Assembly: GCF_045348435.1 (NCBI RefSeq)
Contig: NZ_CP157484.1
Location: 496,001-560,000, forward strand
Direction: 5' to 3'
DNA: 64,000 bases
From: Alsobacter sp045348435
Lineage (GTDB): Bacteria > Pseudomonadota > Alphaproteobacteria > Rhizobiales > Beijerinckiaceae
Part shown: positions 53,691 through 61,802 of the stretch, one piece after another
Position numbering within the stretch: the first letter of the stretch is position 1
Layout: each line of letters opens with the position of its first letter
The notes under the pieces: generated by a model
Database searches by the model: none
Told to the model about the DNA's origin: nothing
Seen by the model: only the letters and a program-made list of their open reading frames with translations
Program-made: the position numbers and the translations under genes

Positions 53691-53747
53691 GAACGCGAGC
53701 GAATTGAGCGCATCAATGGGTCGTCAGACGCCTTCAGGGAGAGCGAA

Positions 53748-54071
53748 ATGGCTGAGACCACCCGCGAGTTTGTGACCTCCAGCGCGGCCCGCCTTGCGCA
53801 GGTCGACTACGCCAAGATGCGTGAGATCGCCAAGGCGATCCACGAGGATCGTTCGCTGCTGGACGCGTTCGAGAAGGATCCGGAAGGGGTCGCCAGGGCG
53901 ATCAACGGCTTTCAGGTTCCGGACGGCTTCCACATCCACGTCGCCGACGAGGACAACCGCCTGTATCCGGCCGAGGAGCCGGGCGTGTTCGGCGACGAAA
54001 GCCGCGACGCCTGGGAGCGCCTGGAAGTGCGCGCCGGCCACAAGACCATCAGCCTGGTGATGTGCATCTGA
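53748..54071 (+). CDS. Small NHLP-like protein of unknown function
   Basis: 107 residues from ATG 53748 with GGGAGA six bases ahead. The segment LLDAFEKDPEGVARAINGFQ followed by VPDGFHIHVADEDNRLYPAE (about 37-76) strongly recalls the nitrile-hydratase-like leader peptide pattern (F-x2-DP ... P-x-G-h-x-h-x-V-x-E/D), used by thiazole/oxazole and other RiPP precursors. The C-terminal part is acidic then ends HKTISLVMCI, with a single Cys106. No maturation enzyme or transporter gene is nearby. Followed by a strong terminator, so it is a single-gene unit. Function unknown; RiPP precursor is one hypothesis, a free-standing NHLP-fold protein another. Confidence 0.7.
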   Translation: MAETTREFVTSSAARLAQVDYAKMREIAKAIHEDRSLLDAFEKDPEGVARAINGFQVPDGFHIHVADEDNRLYPAEEPGVFGDESRDAWERLEVRAGHKTISLVMCI

Positions 54072-54107
54072 CGCGACCGTCGGAGGCCGGCGAATCAGCG
54101 CTGGACG

Positions 54108-55982
54108 TCACGGAGCGGGGTCGACCCGCTCCGTTTTTGCGTCCGGGGCCGGCGAAGACCCCCGCGCGGGGGCCGGAAAGCCCAGCGGGTCGTCGCGCCG
54201 CGGCGGCAGCACCGTCGTCCCGACCGCCAGCATCACGTTCCCCCACAGGCCGTCGCCCACGAAGATCGGCGCGGCGATCAGCTTGACGGGCTTGAAGTCC
54301 GCCCCGCCTTGGTGGCGCATGAACCCGGCGAGCTGGTAGGCCTCCTGGTTGCGGGCCAGCACCAGCATCTTCGACCGTTCCAGGATCCGCCGGTTTCGGG
54401 AATGGATGTCGTTCCAGGCGAAGTCGTCCGGCCGCTGGGGCTTGGAATATTCCGGGTGGTGCACCGGCAGATAGGCGTTGCGGTCCACCGCCGTCGCCAG
54501 GAAGCATTCCGGCACGTCGCGCCTCACGCGCTCCAGGATCGGCGGCAGCGTCGCGTCGTAGAACGGCGTGGCGTCCGTCAGGTACTGGATGGGATCGGTC
54601 CCCGGCACGCGCCGGTAGTCGACCGTGATCAGGTCGTTGAGCCGCACCCGCCCGGCCGCGAGCCCGGCCTCGAAGGCGCTGGCGATCTCCATGGCCGCGC
54701 CCTGCGCGATCTTGACCAGCGGGCGCGTCTCGCGGTCCGCGTCGGCGACGAGGCGGCGGATCTCGCCGAGAGCCTCGGGGGAGGGGTGGTGGAAGGCCAG
54801 CCGCGTGGCCTCCTCGTCGACGGACCGCACGGACGCCCTGATCGCGCCGACCTGGTCGATGTGCACCAGCCCGGTCATGCCCTTGGCCAGGCCAGGGCCG
54901 TCCGGAGACGCCAGCGCGCCGCCCTCCGACAGGTCCACGGTGGTGAGGCCGACTGCGAGCAGGCCGTCCGCGCTGCGGAACTGGCCACGCAGGCTCACCG
55001 GAAGGCGGCGCGCCGAACGCCGGTCCCGCAGGTCCGTGTGCCGCAGGAACGCCGTCGAGCGCTGCGTCAGAAGATGCAGCGCCGGCACCATCTTGCTGGC
55101 GGACTGGCCGGCGTCCTGGCAGGCGGCCGCGGCGTCGGCGGCGACGCGCGTCATCGCCTGGCTCTTGTCCGACACGACGCTGACGAATTGCAGGCTCTCG
55201 GAGGCGCGGGACGCCACCTCCCTCGCTCCGCCGATCTGCTTGCGGACCGCGTCCTTGACGGAGCCCAGCACGGGGCCCACCCGCCCGAGCAGCCGGGCGA
55301 TGTCGCCCACCGTGGAGCCGCTCTCGCGCGCCACGGTCTGCAACATGGAGATCTGGGCGCTGATGTCGCCGGTGGCCATCTGCACCTGTCCGGCGAGCTG
55401 CTTCACCTCCGTGGCGACGACCGCAAAGCCTCGTCCGGCCGCACCGGCGCGCGCGGCCTCGATGCTGGCGTTGAGCGCGAGCAGGTTGGTCTGCCGCGCG
55501 ATGGCGCCGATCACCGCGACCACTCCGGCGATGCGGTCCACCGCGCCGGAGAGTTGCTCCATGCGCAGCGTCACGTCCTTTGCCAGGTCCTGCGCGTCCT
55601 GGACGAACTCGTCCGTGCCGGCGACGTGCTGTTCGATCGCCTCTCCGGTGCGCTCGAGCTGCTGGGTGGTGTGGGCGAGGCTGGTGGTCGCCTTAAAGGC
55701 CGTTCCGGAGAGGCTGGAGAGCTCCAGGCTGGCGTCGCGCAGGCCGTCCATCATGCCGAGCGTCTCGGTGATGCGCGACTGCACGTCGTCGGCCGAATAG
55801 CCGATCACCCGCATCGTCAGCAGGACGTCGTCCTCGAGCTGCTTGAGGACGTCCTCCATGCCGGGGCCCGGGGCGTCGTGCGGCGGCTCGGTCGCCGACG
55901 GCTCCGGCGCCGCGCGCGCGGCGTCCTCGCCCGACGGGTCGGGCCTGGACGCGGGCAGCTTGAACAATCGGACCAGATTCAC
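54108..55982 (-). CDS. Cytoplasmic methyl-accepting chemotaxis receptor with PilZ domain
   Basis: 624 residues from GTG 55982, no membrane span. An MCP signalling hairpin comes first (about 45-315) with the tip ARQTNLLALNASIEAARAGA at 162-181. A PilZ domain follows (about 320-415) with intact c-di-GMP motifs RRSAR (321-325) and DLSEGG (350-355). The C-terminal sensor (about 420-595) has YLPVHHPEYSKPQRPDDFAW and NRRILERSKM, like the cytoplasmic sensor found at the end of some other MCPs (recalled). It could join c-di-GMP level and an internal signal to chemotaxis (inference). Confidence 0.88.
   Translation of the reverse strand: MNLVRLFKLPASRPDPSGEDAARAAPEPSATEPPHDAPGPGMEDVLKQLEDDVLLTMRVIGYSADDVQSRITETLGMMDGLRDASLELSSLSGTAFKATTSLAHTTQQLERTGEAIEQHVAGTDEFVQDAQDLAKDVTLRMEQLSGAVDRIAGVVAVIGAIARQTNLLALNASIEAARAGAAGRGFAVVATEVKQLAGQVQMATGDISAQISMLQTVARESGSTVGDIARLLGRVGPVLGSVKDAVRKQIGGAREVASRASESLQFVSVVSDKSQAMTRVAADAAAACQDAGQSASKMVPALHLLTQRSTAFLRHTDLRDRRSARRLPVSLRGQFRSADGLLAVGLTTVDLSEGGALASPDGPGLAKGMTGLVHIDQVGAIRASVRSVDEEATRLAFHHPSPEALGEIRRLVADADRETRPLVKIAQGAAMEIASAFEAGLAAGRVRLNDLITVDYRRVPGTDPIQYLTDATPFYDATLPPILERVRRDVPECFLATAVDRNAYLPVHHPEYSKPQRPDDFAWNDIHSRNRRILERSKMLVLARNQEAYQLAGFMRHQGGADFKPVKLIAAPIFVGDGLWGNVMLAVGTTVLPPRRDDPLGFPAPARGSSPAPDAKTERVDPAP
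54111..54138 (+). terminator. Intrinsic terminator overlapping the end of the convergent MCP gene
   Basis: Stem cggagcggg / cccgctccg (9 bp), 5-base loop, followed by five T. It terminates the small gene ending at 54071. On the minus strand the same DNA encodes the last residues of the receptor, KTERVDPAP, so the two gene ends share sequence. Confidence 0.9.
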
Positions 55983-56047
55983 TCGGCGCTCGGGAAAACC
56001 ACCCTGATTCCGGCCGAAATTAGGATCGAAGGAGTAAACAATCAGAA

Positions 56048-56129
56048 TGCGTCATCATCGGATTGGACAGCTTAGGGTTGCGTCATTCGCAATCAGGGCG
56101 CGCAAAACGAGATTATGCACGTTGCGTCA
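56048..56129 (+). promoter_or_regulatory. Three TGCGTCA repeats upstream of malate synthase
   Basis: TGCGTCA at 56048-56054, 56079-56085 and 56123-56129, all in the same orientation. The middle one is inside an inverted repeat TTGCG-TCATT-CGCAA (56078-56092). They lie 115-195 bp before aceB in a less GC-rich stretch, so they may be a regulator's sites. Confidence 0.45.
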
Positions 56130-56243
56130 CAAGAGGCGGCGCATCATCGCCCTGGGCGCAACAATGCGTCGGCGCTTCGAAACGTCCTTGCAAGGCTTGG
56201 CTGGCATGGTCGCTCGGGAAAGTTGCGTGTCGGAGGCTTGCTC

Positions 56244-57836
56244 GTGTCGAGTTCGGGATCAAACGCCGGGTTGGTCGTTGTCGGAGCGAAGACGGGCCGG
56301 GCGTCGGACGTGCTGAGCCCCGGCGCCCTGGCGCTGCTCGCCCGGCTGCACGACGCCTTCGCGGCGCCCCGGCGCGCCCTCCTGGAGCGGCGGGCGGAGC
56401 GCCAGCGCCTGTTCGACGCCGGCGAGATGCCGGACTTCCCGGCCGAGACCGCCGCGATCCGGGCGGCGGAGTGGCGCGTCGCCGATATCCCGGCCGAGTT
56501 CCTCGACCGGCGCGTCGAGATCGCCGGTCCGCCTGACCGCTCCGCCATGGCGGCGGCGCTCCAGTCGGGCGCCAGGACCTTCATGGCCGATTTCGAGGAC
56601 GCCTCCTCGCCGAGCTGGGCCAACCTGATCGACGGCCAGGCTAACCTGATGGACCTGTGGGCGGGCCGCCTGCCCGCCGCCGGCGGACGCGGGACCTGCG
56701 ACCCTCGCCTCGGTCCGGCCGTCATGATGCGCCCGCGCGGCTGGCACATGCCGGAGAACCATGTCCGCATCGATGGCGAGCCGATCGCGGCCGCGCTGTT
56801 CGACATGGGCCTGTATCTCTTCCACAACGCCGCCGCGATCCTGGCCCAGGGCCGCGCGCCGGGCGTCTACCTTCCCAAGATCGAGGGCTACCTGGAGGCC
56901 CGCCTCTGGAACGACGTCCTCACCCGGATCGAGCGCGAGCTCGGCCTGCCGGACGGGACCGTCAAGGCCACCGCCCTCATCGAGACCCTCCCGGCCGCCT
57001 TCGAGATGGACGAGATCCTGTGGGAGCTGCGCGGGCGCGCCACGGCGCTGAACTGCGGCCGCTGGGACCTGATCTTCTCCTTCATCAAGCGCCTCGGCCG
57101 GCATGCGCGCTTCGTCACCCCGGACCGGGCCTCCATGGTGATGGGCTCCAACTTCCTCTCCTCCTGCTCCTATCTGCTCATCAAGACCTGCCACCGGCGC
57201 GGGGCGCTGGCGCTGGGCGGCAAGGCCGCTCATCTCCCCGTCGACGGCGACGCCGCCGCCCACAAGCTGGCGATCGAGAAGGTGCGGGCCGACAAGCAGC
57301 GCGCCGTGCTGGAGGGCCTCGACGGCGCCTGGGTGTCGCATCCGGACCTCGTCCCGGTCGCGGCGGCGGTGTTCGACAAGGTGATGCCCGCGGCGAACCA
57401 GCTCGGCCAGCTGCATGACGACATGGAGATCCTGCGCGACGACATGCTGTCCATGCATCCCGGCCGGCGCACCGAGGCGGGTCTGCGCAACAATGTGCGC
57501 GTCGCGGTCCGCTACCTCGCCGAGTGGCTCAGCGGGCGCGGGGCGGTGCCGCTCTACAACCTGATGGAGGACGCCGGCACGGCCGAGATCGCCCGCATCC
57601 AGCTGTGGCAGTGGGTCTATCACCGCGCCTCCCTGTCGGACGGCCGCAAGATCACGCCGGAGCTGTTCAGCGAGACGCTCGAGGAGGAGACCGCGAGGCT
57701 GCTGGCCGAGACCGGCCCGGACGCCTATGCGAGCGGCCGCTACGCCGAGGCCGTGGCGCTGTTGCGCGACATGACCCTGGCCGAGGACGCGCCGGAGTTC
57801 CTGACGCTGTCGGCCTACGCGCTGCTGGCGGCCTGA
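56244..57836 (+). CDS. aceB: Malate synthase A
   Basis: 530 residues from GTG 56244, with GGAGG seven bases upstream; the open frame begins earlier but without such a site. Condenses glyoxylate with acetyl-CoA to malate. Typical malate synthase A motifs: FMADFEDASSPSWANLIDGQ, MMRPRGWHMPENHVRIDGEP, YLPKIEGYLEARLWNDV and NLMEDAGTAEIARIQLWQW, the last with the catalytic acid region. Downstream step for glyoxylate made by GlcDEF encoded 3 kb away. No isocitrate lyase gene in the window. Confidence 0.96.
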   Translation: MSSSGSNAGLVVVGAKTGRASDVLSPGALALLARLHDAFAAPRRALLERRAERQRLFDAGEMPDFPAETAAIRAAEWRVADIPAEFLDRRVEIAGPPDRSAMAAALQSGARTFMADFEDASSPSWANLIDGQANLMDLWAGRLPAAGGRGTCDPRLGPAVMMRPRGWHMPENHVRIDGEPIAAALFDMGLYLFHNAAAILAQGRAPGVYLPKIEGYLEARLWNDVLTRIERELGLPDGTVKATALIETLPAAFEMDEILWELRGRATALNCGRWDLIFSFIKRLGRHARFVTPDRASMVMGSNFLSSCSYLLIKTCHRRGALALGGKAAHLPVDGDAAAHKLAIEKVRADKQRAVLEGLDGAWVSHPDLVPVAAAVFDKVMPAANQLGQLHDDMEILRDDMLSMHPGRRTEAGLRNNVRVAVRYLAEWLSGRGAVPLYNLMEDAGTAEIARIQLWQWVYHRASLSDGRKITPELFSETLEEETARLLAETGPDAYASGRYAEAVALLRDMTLAEDAPEFLTLSAYALLAA

Positions 57837-57991
57837 CCTCGGCGCCGCCGGGACGGAACGGCCGACCCTTTCCGCGAATTCATGATCGGAGCACTTGGTG
57901 AGGGGCGAGCCGCCCCCCACATGTCACGGGCCGCGCCTCGTGGCGGGTGCGGCCCCGTGACCGGGTTCCCGGCCACCAGACGAGGATCGAC

Positions 57992-58786
57992 ATGAGCCCC
58001 GAAGAACGCCAGCTGCTCACGAATTTGTTCGAACGCATCAAGGGCGCCGCCAACACGCCCCGCGACAAGGAAGCCGAGGCTTTCATCACCGACGCGGTGC
58101 GGCAGCAGCCCTATGCGACCTATCTCCTCTCACAAACCGTCATCGTGCAGGAAGAGGCCCTGAAGGCGGCCGCCAGCCGGATCCAGGAACTCGAGGCCCA
58201 GGTCGCGGAGCGCGAGCAGGGGTCGACCAGCTTCCTGGGCGGGATCGGCAAGTCCATCTTCGGCGGCGGCGAACCCGGCCGCGCCCAGCCCGGCCGCACG
58301 CCCAGCGGCGTTCCGAGCTGGGGTCCCGGCGCCCAGCAGGCCGCCCCGGCGCAGCCCGCCCCCGGCCCGTGGGGCCAGGCGCAGCCGCAATACCAGCCCC
58401 AGCCGCAATACCCGCCCCAGCAGGGGCAGGGCGGCGGCGGCATGTTCGGCGGGGGCCAGCCTCAGGGCGGCGGCTTCCTGCGCAGCGCCATGACGACCGC
58501 GGCCGGCGTCGCCGGCGGCGCGCTCCTGTTCCAGGGCGTGTCGTCGCTCTTCAACTCGCATCACGGCGCGAGCGGCCTGTTCGGCGGCCAGGGCGCGACC
58601 GACCCGGCGGCGCTCGCCGGCGGAGCGGGCGGCCTCAGCAACGACGCGCTGTTCGGCCCGGCCGGCGACCCGACCTCGGTGAGCTCGGCGGCGGCCTTCG
58701 ACGACAATGTCGATGACGGCGGCGGCTTCGTCGACGACGCCAGCTTCGACGACAGCGGGTCGGACGACGGCGACAGCTGGGCCTGA
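57992..58786 (+). CDS. DUF2076 family protein
   Basis: 264 residues. N-terminal helical domain (1-85: MSPEERQLLTNLFERIKGAA, LLSQTVIVQEEALKAAASRI) is the DUF2076 hallmark; then a Pro/Gln/Gly-rich linker (about 95-170), a short hydrophobic segment TTAAGVAGGALLFQGVSSLF, and an Asp/Gly-rich tail (DDNVDDGGGFVDDASFDDS). Possibly periplasmic ligand-binding or membrane-associated; no known function. Precedes the LOG gene by 12 bp. Confidence 0.88.
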   Translation: MSPEERQLLTNLFERIKGAANTPRDKEAEAFITDAVRQQPYATYLLSQTVIVQEEALKAAASRIQELEAQVAEREQGSTSFLGGIGKSIFGGGEPGRAQPGRTPSGVPSWGPGAQQAAPAQPAPGPWGQAQPQYQPQPQYPPQQGQGGGGMFGGGQPQGGGFLRSAMTTAAGVAGGALLFQGVSSLFNSHHGASGLFGGQGATDPAALAGGAGGLSNDALFGPAGDPTSVSSAAAFDDNVDDGGGFVDDASFDDSGSDDGDSWA

Positions 58787-58798
58787 TAGCCTCGTCGG

Positions 58799-59575
58799 GT
58801 GACCGATTCGCCTGACAACAGCGCCCAGAAGGCGTCCGCCGCGTATCGCCTGCCGGCTCTGGACCAGGAGTTCCTGCTCGGCGACTCGATGCGCGGCGTC
58901 CGCTTTCTCCTCGAATACGCCAAGGCCGAGGAGAGGCTCCGCGACTGGGGCGTCCGATCCACCATCGTGGTGTTCGGCTCGGCCCGGGCCGGCCCCGATC
59001 CGGCGGCCTCGCCGCTCGGGGCGAACGGCGCGCGCTGGTACGAGGAGGCCCGCCGTTTCGGCATGATCGCCTCCCAGCGCGGCGGCGCCCTGCTGCACAA
59101 TGGCGGGCTGCGCGACAACGTCATCGCCACGGGCGGCGGCCCCGGCGTGATGGAGGCCGCCAACCGGGGCGCCGGCGACGCCGGCGCGCCCTCCATCGGC
59201 TTCAACATCACGCTGCCGCACGAGCAGGATCCGAACGCCTACTCGACCCCCGAGCTCACCTTCCGCTTCCACTATTTCGCGATGCGCAAGATGCATCTGG
59301 CGATGCGCGCCAACGGGCTGGTGGTGTTCCCGGGCGGCTTCGGCACCATGGACGAGCTGTTCGAGATGCTGACGCTGCGCCAGACCGGCAAGGCGCCGCG
59401 CATCCCGATCGTGCTGGTGGACCGCGCCTACTGGACCAAGGTGGTGAACTTCGACGCGCTCGCGGACGCCGGCATGGTGCGCCGTGAGGACCTCTCGATC
59501 TTCGGCTTCGCCGACGACGCGGAGGCGGTCTGGGCCAGCCTCGTGGAACGGGGCCTGCCGCTGCCGGGGCCGTGA
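58799..59575 (+). CDS. LOG family protein (TIGR00730-type nucleotide 5'-monophosphate phosphoribohydrolase-like)
   Basis: 258 residues from GTG 58799. Rossmann-like fold with the family motifs ATGGGPGVMEAANRGAGDAG and VFPGGFGTMDELFEMLTLRQ, which bind the phosphate of AMP-like substrates. Related proteins release ribose-5-phosphate from nucleotides or cytokinin nucleotides. Longer than LOG proper by an N-terminal segment (ALDQEFLLGDSMRGVRFLLE), as in a larger subgroup. Ends 4 bp before the convergent transpeptidase gene. Confidence 0.92.
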   Translation: MTDSPDNSAQKASAAYRLPALDQEFLLGDSMRGVRFLLEYAKAEERLRDWGVRSTIVVFGSARAGPDPAASPLGANGARWYEEARRFGMIASQRGGALLHNGGLRDNVIATGGGPGVMEAANRGAGDAGAPSIGFNITLPHEQDPNAYSTPELTFRFHYFAMRKMHLAMRANGLVVFPGGFGTMDELFEMLTLRQTGKAPRIPIVLVDRAYWTKVVNFDALADAGMVRREDLSIFGFADDAEAVWASLVERGLPLPGP

Positions 59576-59579
59576 GGGC

Positions 59580-60332
59580 TCAGATCACGATCACCTTCGT
59601 GCCCACCCGCACGCGGCTGTAGAGATCCTCCACGTCCTCGTTGCGCAGGCGGATGCAGCCCGACGACACGTTCTGCCCGATGGTGTTGGGCTCGTTGGTG
59701 CCGTGGATCCGGTACAGGGTCGACCCCAGATACATCGCCCGCGCGCCCAGCGGGTTGTCGGGGCCGCCCTCCATGTGGGCGGGCAGGTCCGGCCGCCGCT
59801 TCAGCATTTCGGGCGGAGGGGTCCAGCCGGGCCACTCGGCCTTGCGGGTGATCGTCTTCACGCCCGCCCAGGTGAAGCCGGGGCGCCCGACGCCGATGCC
59901 GTAGCGCAGCGCCTTGCCGCCGCCCTGCACCAGGTAGAGGAACTTGTTGGGCGAATCGATCACGATCGTGCCGGCGGCGTGCGGGCCGTCATACTCCACC
60001 ACCTGCCGCTCGAAGCGGGGGGCGAAGCCGCGCTCGATGCGGCCCATCGGCTCGGGCGGGCCGCCCTGCGGCAGCGACGCGTAGCGCGGCGCCGTCATGG
60101 GCTGCGGCGCCGGCCACTGGGCGGGCGGCACGCCGAGCGGCGCGCCGGGCGTCGGGATCGGCGCCGCTGCGCGCGGCGACGGGTCCCGCCCGGTCATCAG
60201 CATCTCGATGAAACCACCGCCCAGATTGCCTCGCCCATAGGGCTGCGCCTGCGCGGCGCCCGGCAGCGTCGCCGCGCCGAGCAGGAGGGTCAGAAGCAGC
60301 GAATTCTTCGCCGATGCTTGTCTCGAAATCAT
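59580..60332 (-). CDS. L,D-transpeptidase, short YkuD type
   Basis: 250 residues from ATG 60332 with signal peptide (LLLTLLLGAATLPGAAQAQ) and a Pro-rich linker (30-110). YkuD domain: VVEYDGPHAAGTIVIDSPNK, YRIHGTNEPNTIGQNVSSGC with catalytic Cys226, and IRLRNEDVEDLYSRV. It lacks the PG-binding bundle of the larger transpeptidase at 42679. Typical of the many ErfK-like paralogues of Hyphomicrobiales; cross-linking or lipoprotein tethering is possible. Confidence 0.92.
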   Translation of the reverse strand: MISRQASAKNSLLLTLLLGAATLPGAAQAQPYGRGNLGGGFIEMLMTGRDPSPRAAAPIPTPGAPLGVPPAQWPAPQPMTAPRYASLPQGGPPEPMGRIERGFAPRFERQVVEYDGPHAAGTIVIDSPNKFLYLVQGGGKALRYGIGVGRPGFTWAGVKTITRKAEWPGWTPPPEMLKRRPDLPAHMEGGPDNPLGARAMYLGSTLYRIHGTNEPNTIGQNVSSGCIRLRNEDVEDLYSRVRVGTKVIVI

Positions 60333-60592
60333 CGATGCGGCCCCAGGTCGATCATGGGCCGAAGATCGTGCCGTTAACATCAATATCGCCTGAAGAAGCA
60401 TCCTTAACGGATTGCGCGAGGCTTTTCTGAAAACTGTCACCGCAAACATGGTTTACGGCGCGCTTCGTCCCGGCGACCGGATCAGCAAGTCGTTAACCTT
60501 GTCGCCTGATGAAGCGGATCCATCGTCTTTGACGTAAATCATCCTTCATGCCCTGGCGTGAGACTGCGGGTTGACCCCAGGAGCCCCGAGCC

Positions 60593-61216
60593 TTGCCGCG
60601 TTCATCCAGACCCTACCGCTTCGAAACGCTCGGCCGGACCGAGCCGCGGCGCTCGCGGCTGGGTCTCCCGCCCGCTGCCGCCCGGGAGGGCGAAGGCGGC
60701 GACTCTCGCGCCGAGCGCAGCCCGGGCAGTCCCTTCGGCCCCGCCCAGGGCCATCAGGCGGCTGCCGCGGCCGTGGTGCAGGCCGGCGCGGGGCTCGACC
60801 GCGCCTCGGCCGAACTCACCGCGGTGATCAACGACGTCGGGCGCGGCGTGCACGCCATCCTGGGCGTCTGCGAGGACCTGGACGCGGCCATTCACCGCCT
60901 CAAGGCGGAAGGCGCCCTGGCGCCCGAAGCGGCCGAACAGCTCTCCGAGAAGGTCGTGCTGCTGTTCCAGGCCTGCGACTTTCAGGATCTCTCCGGCCAG
61001 CGCCTCACCAATGTGCGCGGTCTCCTGCAGGAGCTCGACCGGCGCATCGCGACCTGGCGCTTCGGCGCGGGCCCCGAGGCGCAGGCGCTCGCGGCGGCCC
61101 GGCCCCGCATCCCCGGCTGGAGCGGCGCGCAGTCGACGGACCTGGAGAACGGCCCGCGCCTGCAGTCCGACGAAGGGCACCTGACGCAGGCCGAGGTCGA
61201 CCGCCTGTTGTCGTGA
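60593..61216 (+). CDS. CheZ-like phosphatase-fold protein
   Basis: 207 residues from TTG 60593 (GGAG nine bases upstream). The motif CDFQDLSGQRLTNVRGLL (128-145) matches the CheZ catalytic motif DFQDLTGQ, with Asp132 and Gln136 in place of E. coli Asp143 and Gln147. Residues 60-125 form the long helix before it. The last residues, LTQAEVDRLLS, match the CheY-binding ends of CheZ and of FliM (LSQxEIDxLL). N-terminal 50 residues are polar and low-complexity. Likely dephosphorylates a CheY-type regulator (inference). Not next to chemotaxis operon genes. Confidence 0.75.
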   Translation: MPRSSRPYRFETLGRTEPRRSRLGLPPAAAREGEGGDSRAERSPGSPFGPAQGHQAAAAAVVQAGAGLDRASAELTAVINDVGRGVHAILGVCEDLDAAIHRLKAEGALAPEAAEQLSEKVVLLFQACDFQDLSGQRLTNVRGLLQELDRRIATWRFGAGPEAQALAAARPRIPGWSGAQSTDLENGPRLQSDEGHLTQAEVDRLLS

Positions 61217-61280
61217 CGCGCTTCACGGGCCCGGCCGGCCATGCGACAAGGGCCGCCCAGCAACGGACCCCGCAGCCGCC

Positions 61281-61802
61281 ATGACCTCCGCACCCGACAT
61301 CCTCATCCGCCCCGCCGTCGATGCGGACGGACCGGCGCTGGCCGATCTCATCCGCGCCGTCTTCGCCGAATATGAGGACTGCCCCTTCGTGCCGGAGGAG
61401 TTTCCCGAACTCGCCGCGCCGGCCAGCGCCTTCGCGGCGCGGAACGGCGCGATGTGGGTGGCCGAGCGCGGCGGCGCCGTGGTCGGCTCGCTGGCCATCG
61501 CGCCGAACCAGGATCCCGGCGTCTTTGAACTCTTCAAGGTCTATGTCGCCGGCCCGGAGCGCGGCGGCGGGCTTTCCGCCCGGCTGCTGGAGCGCGCGAT
61601 CGCCTTCGCGCGCGCCGGGGGAGGGCGGCGCATCGCGCTGTGGTCCGACAGCCGGTTCACCCGCGGCCACGCCTTCTACCTGAAGCACGGCTTCCGGCGC
61701 GTCGCCGGCATCCGCGCGCTGCACGACGCCGGCGTCACGCTGGAGTTCGGCTTCGCCCGCGATCTGGGCCCCGGGCCGGCCCTGGCCGCGCGGGCGTCAT
61801 GA
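61281..61802 (+). CDS. GNAT family N-acetyltransferase
   Basis: 173 residues. GNAT pattern: LFKVYVAGPERGGGLSARLL with the acetyl-CoA loop PERGGGLS and the final RRVAGIRALHDAGVTLEFGF strand. The substrate is unknown. Its stop overlaps the next start by 4 bp (ATGA), coupling it to an EamA transporter, so it might modify an exported compound (weak inference). Confidence 0.9.
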   Translation: MTSAPDILIRPAVDADGPALADLIRAVFAEYEDCPFVPEEFPELAAPASAFAARNGAMWVAERGGAVVGSLAIAPNQDPGVFELFKVYVAGPERGGGLSARLLERAIAFARAGGGRRIALWSDSRFTRGHAFYLKHGFRRVAGIRALHDAGVTLEFGFARDLGPGPALAARAS

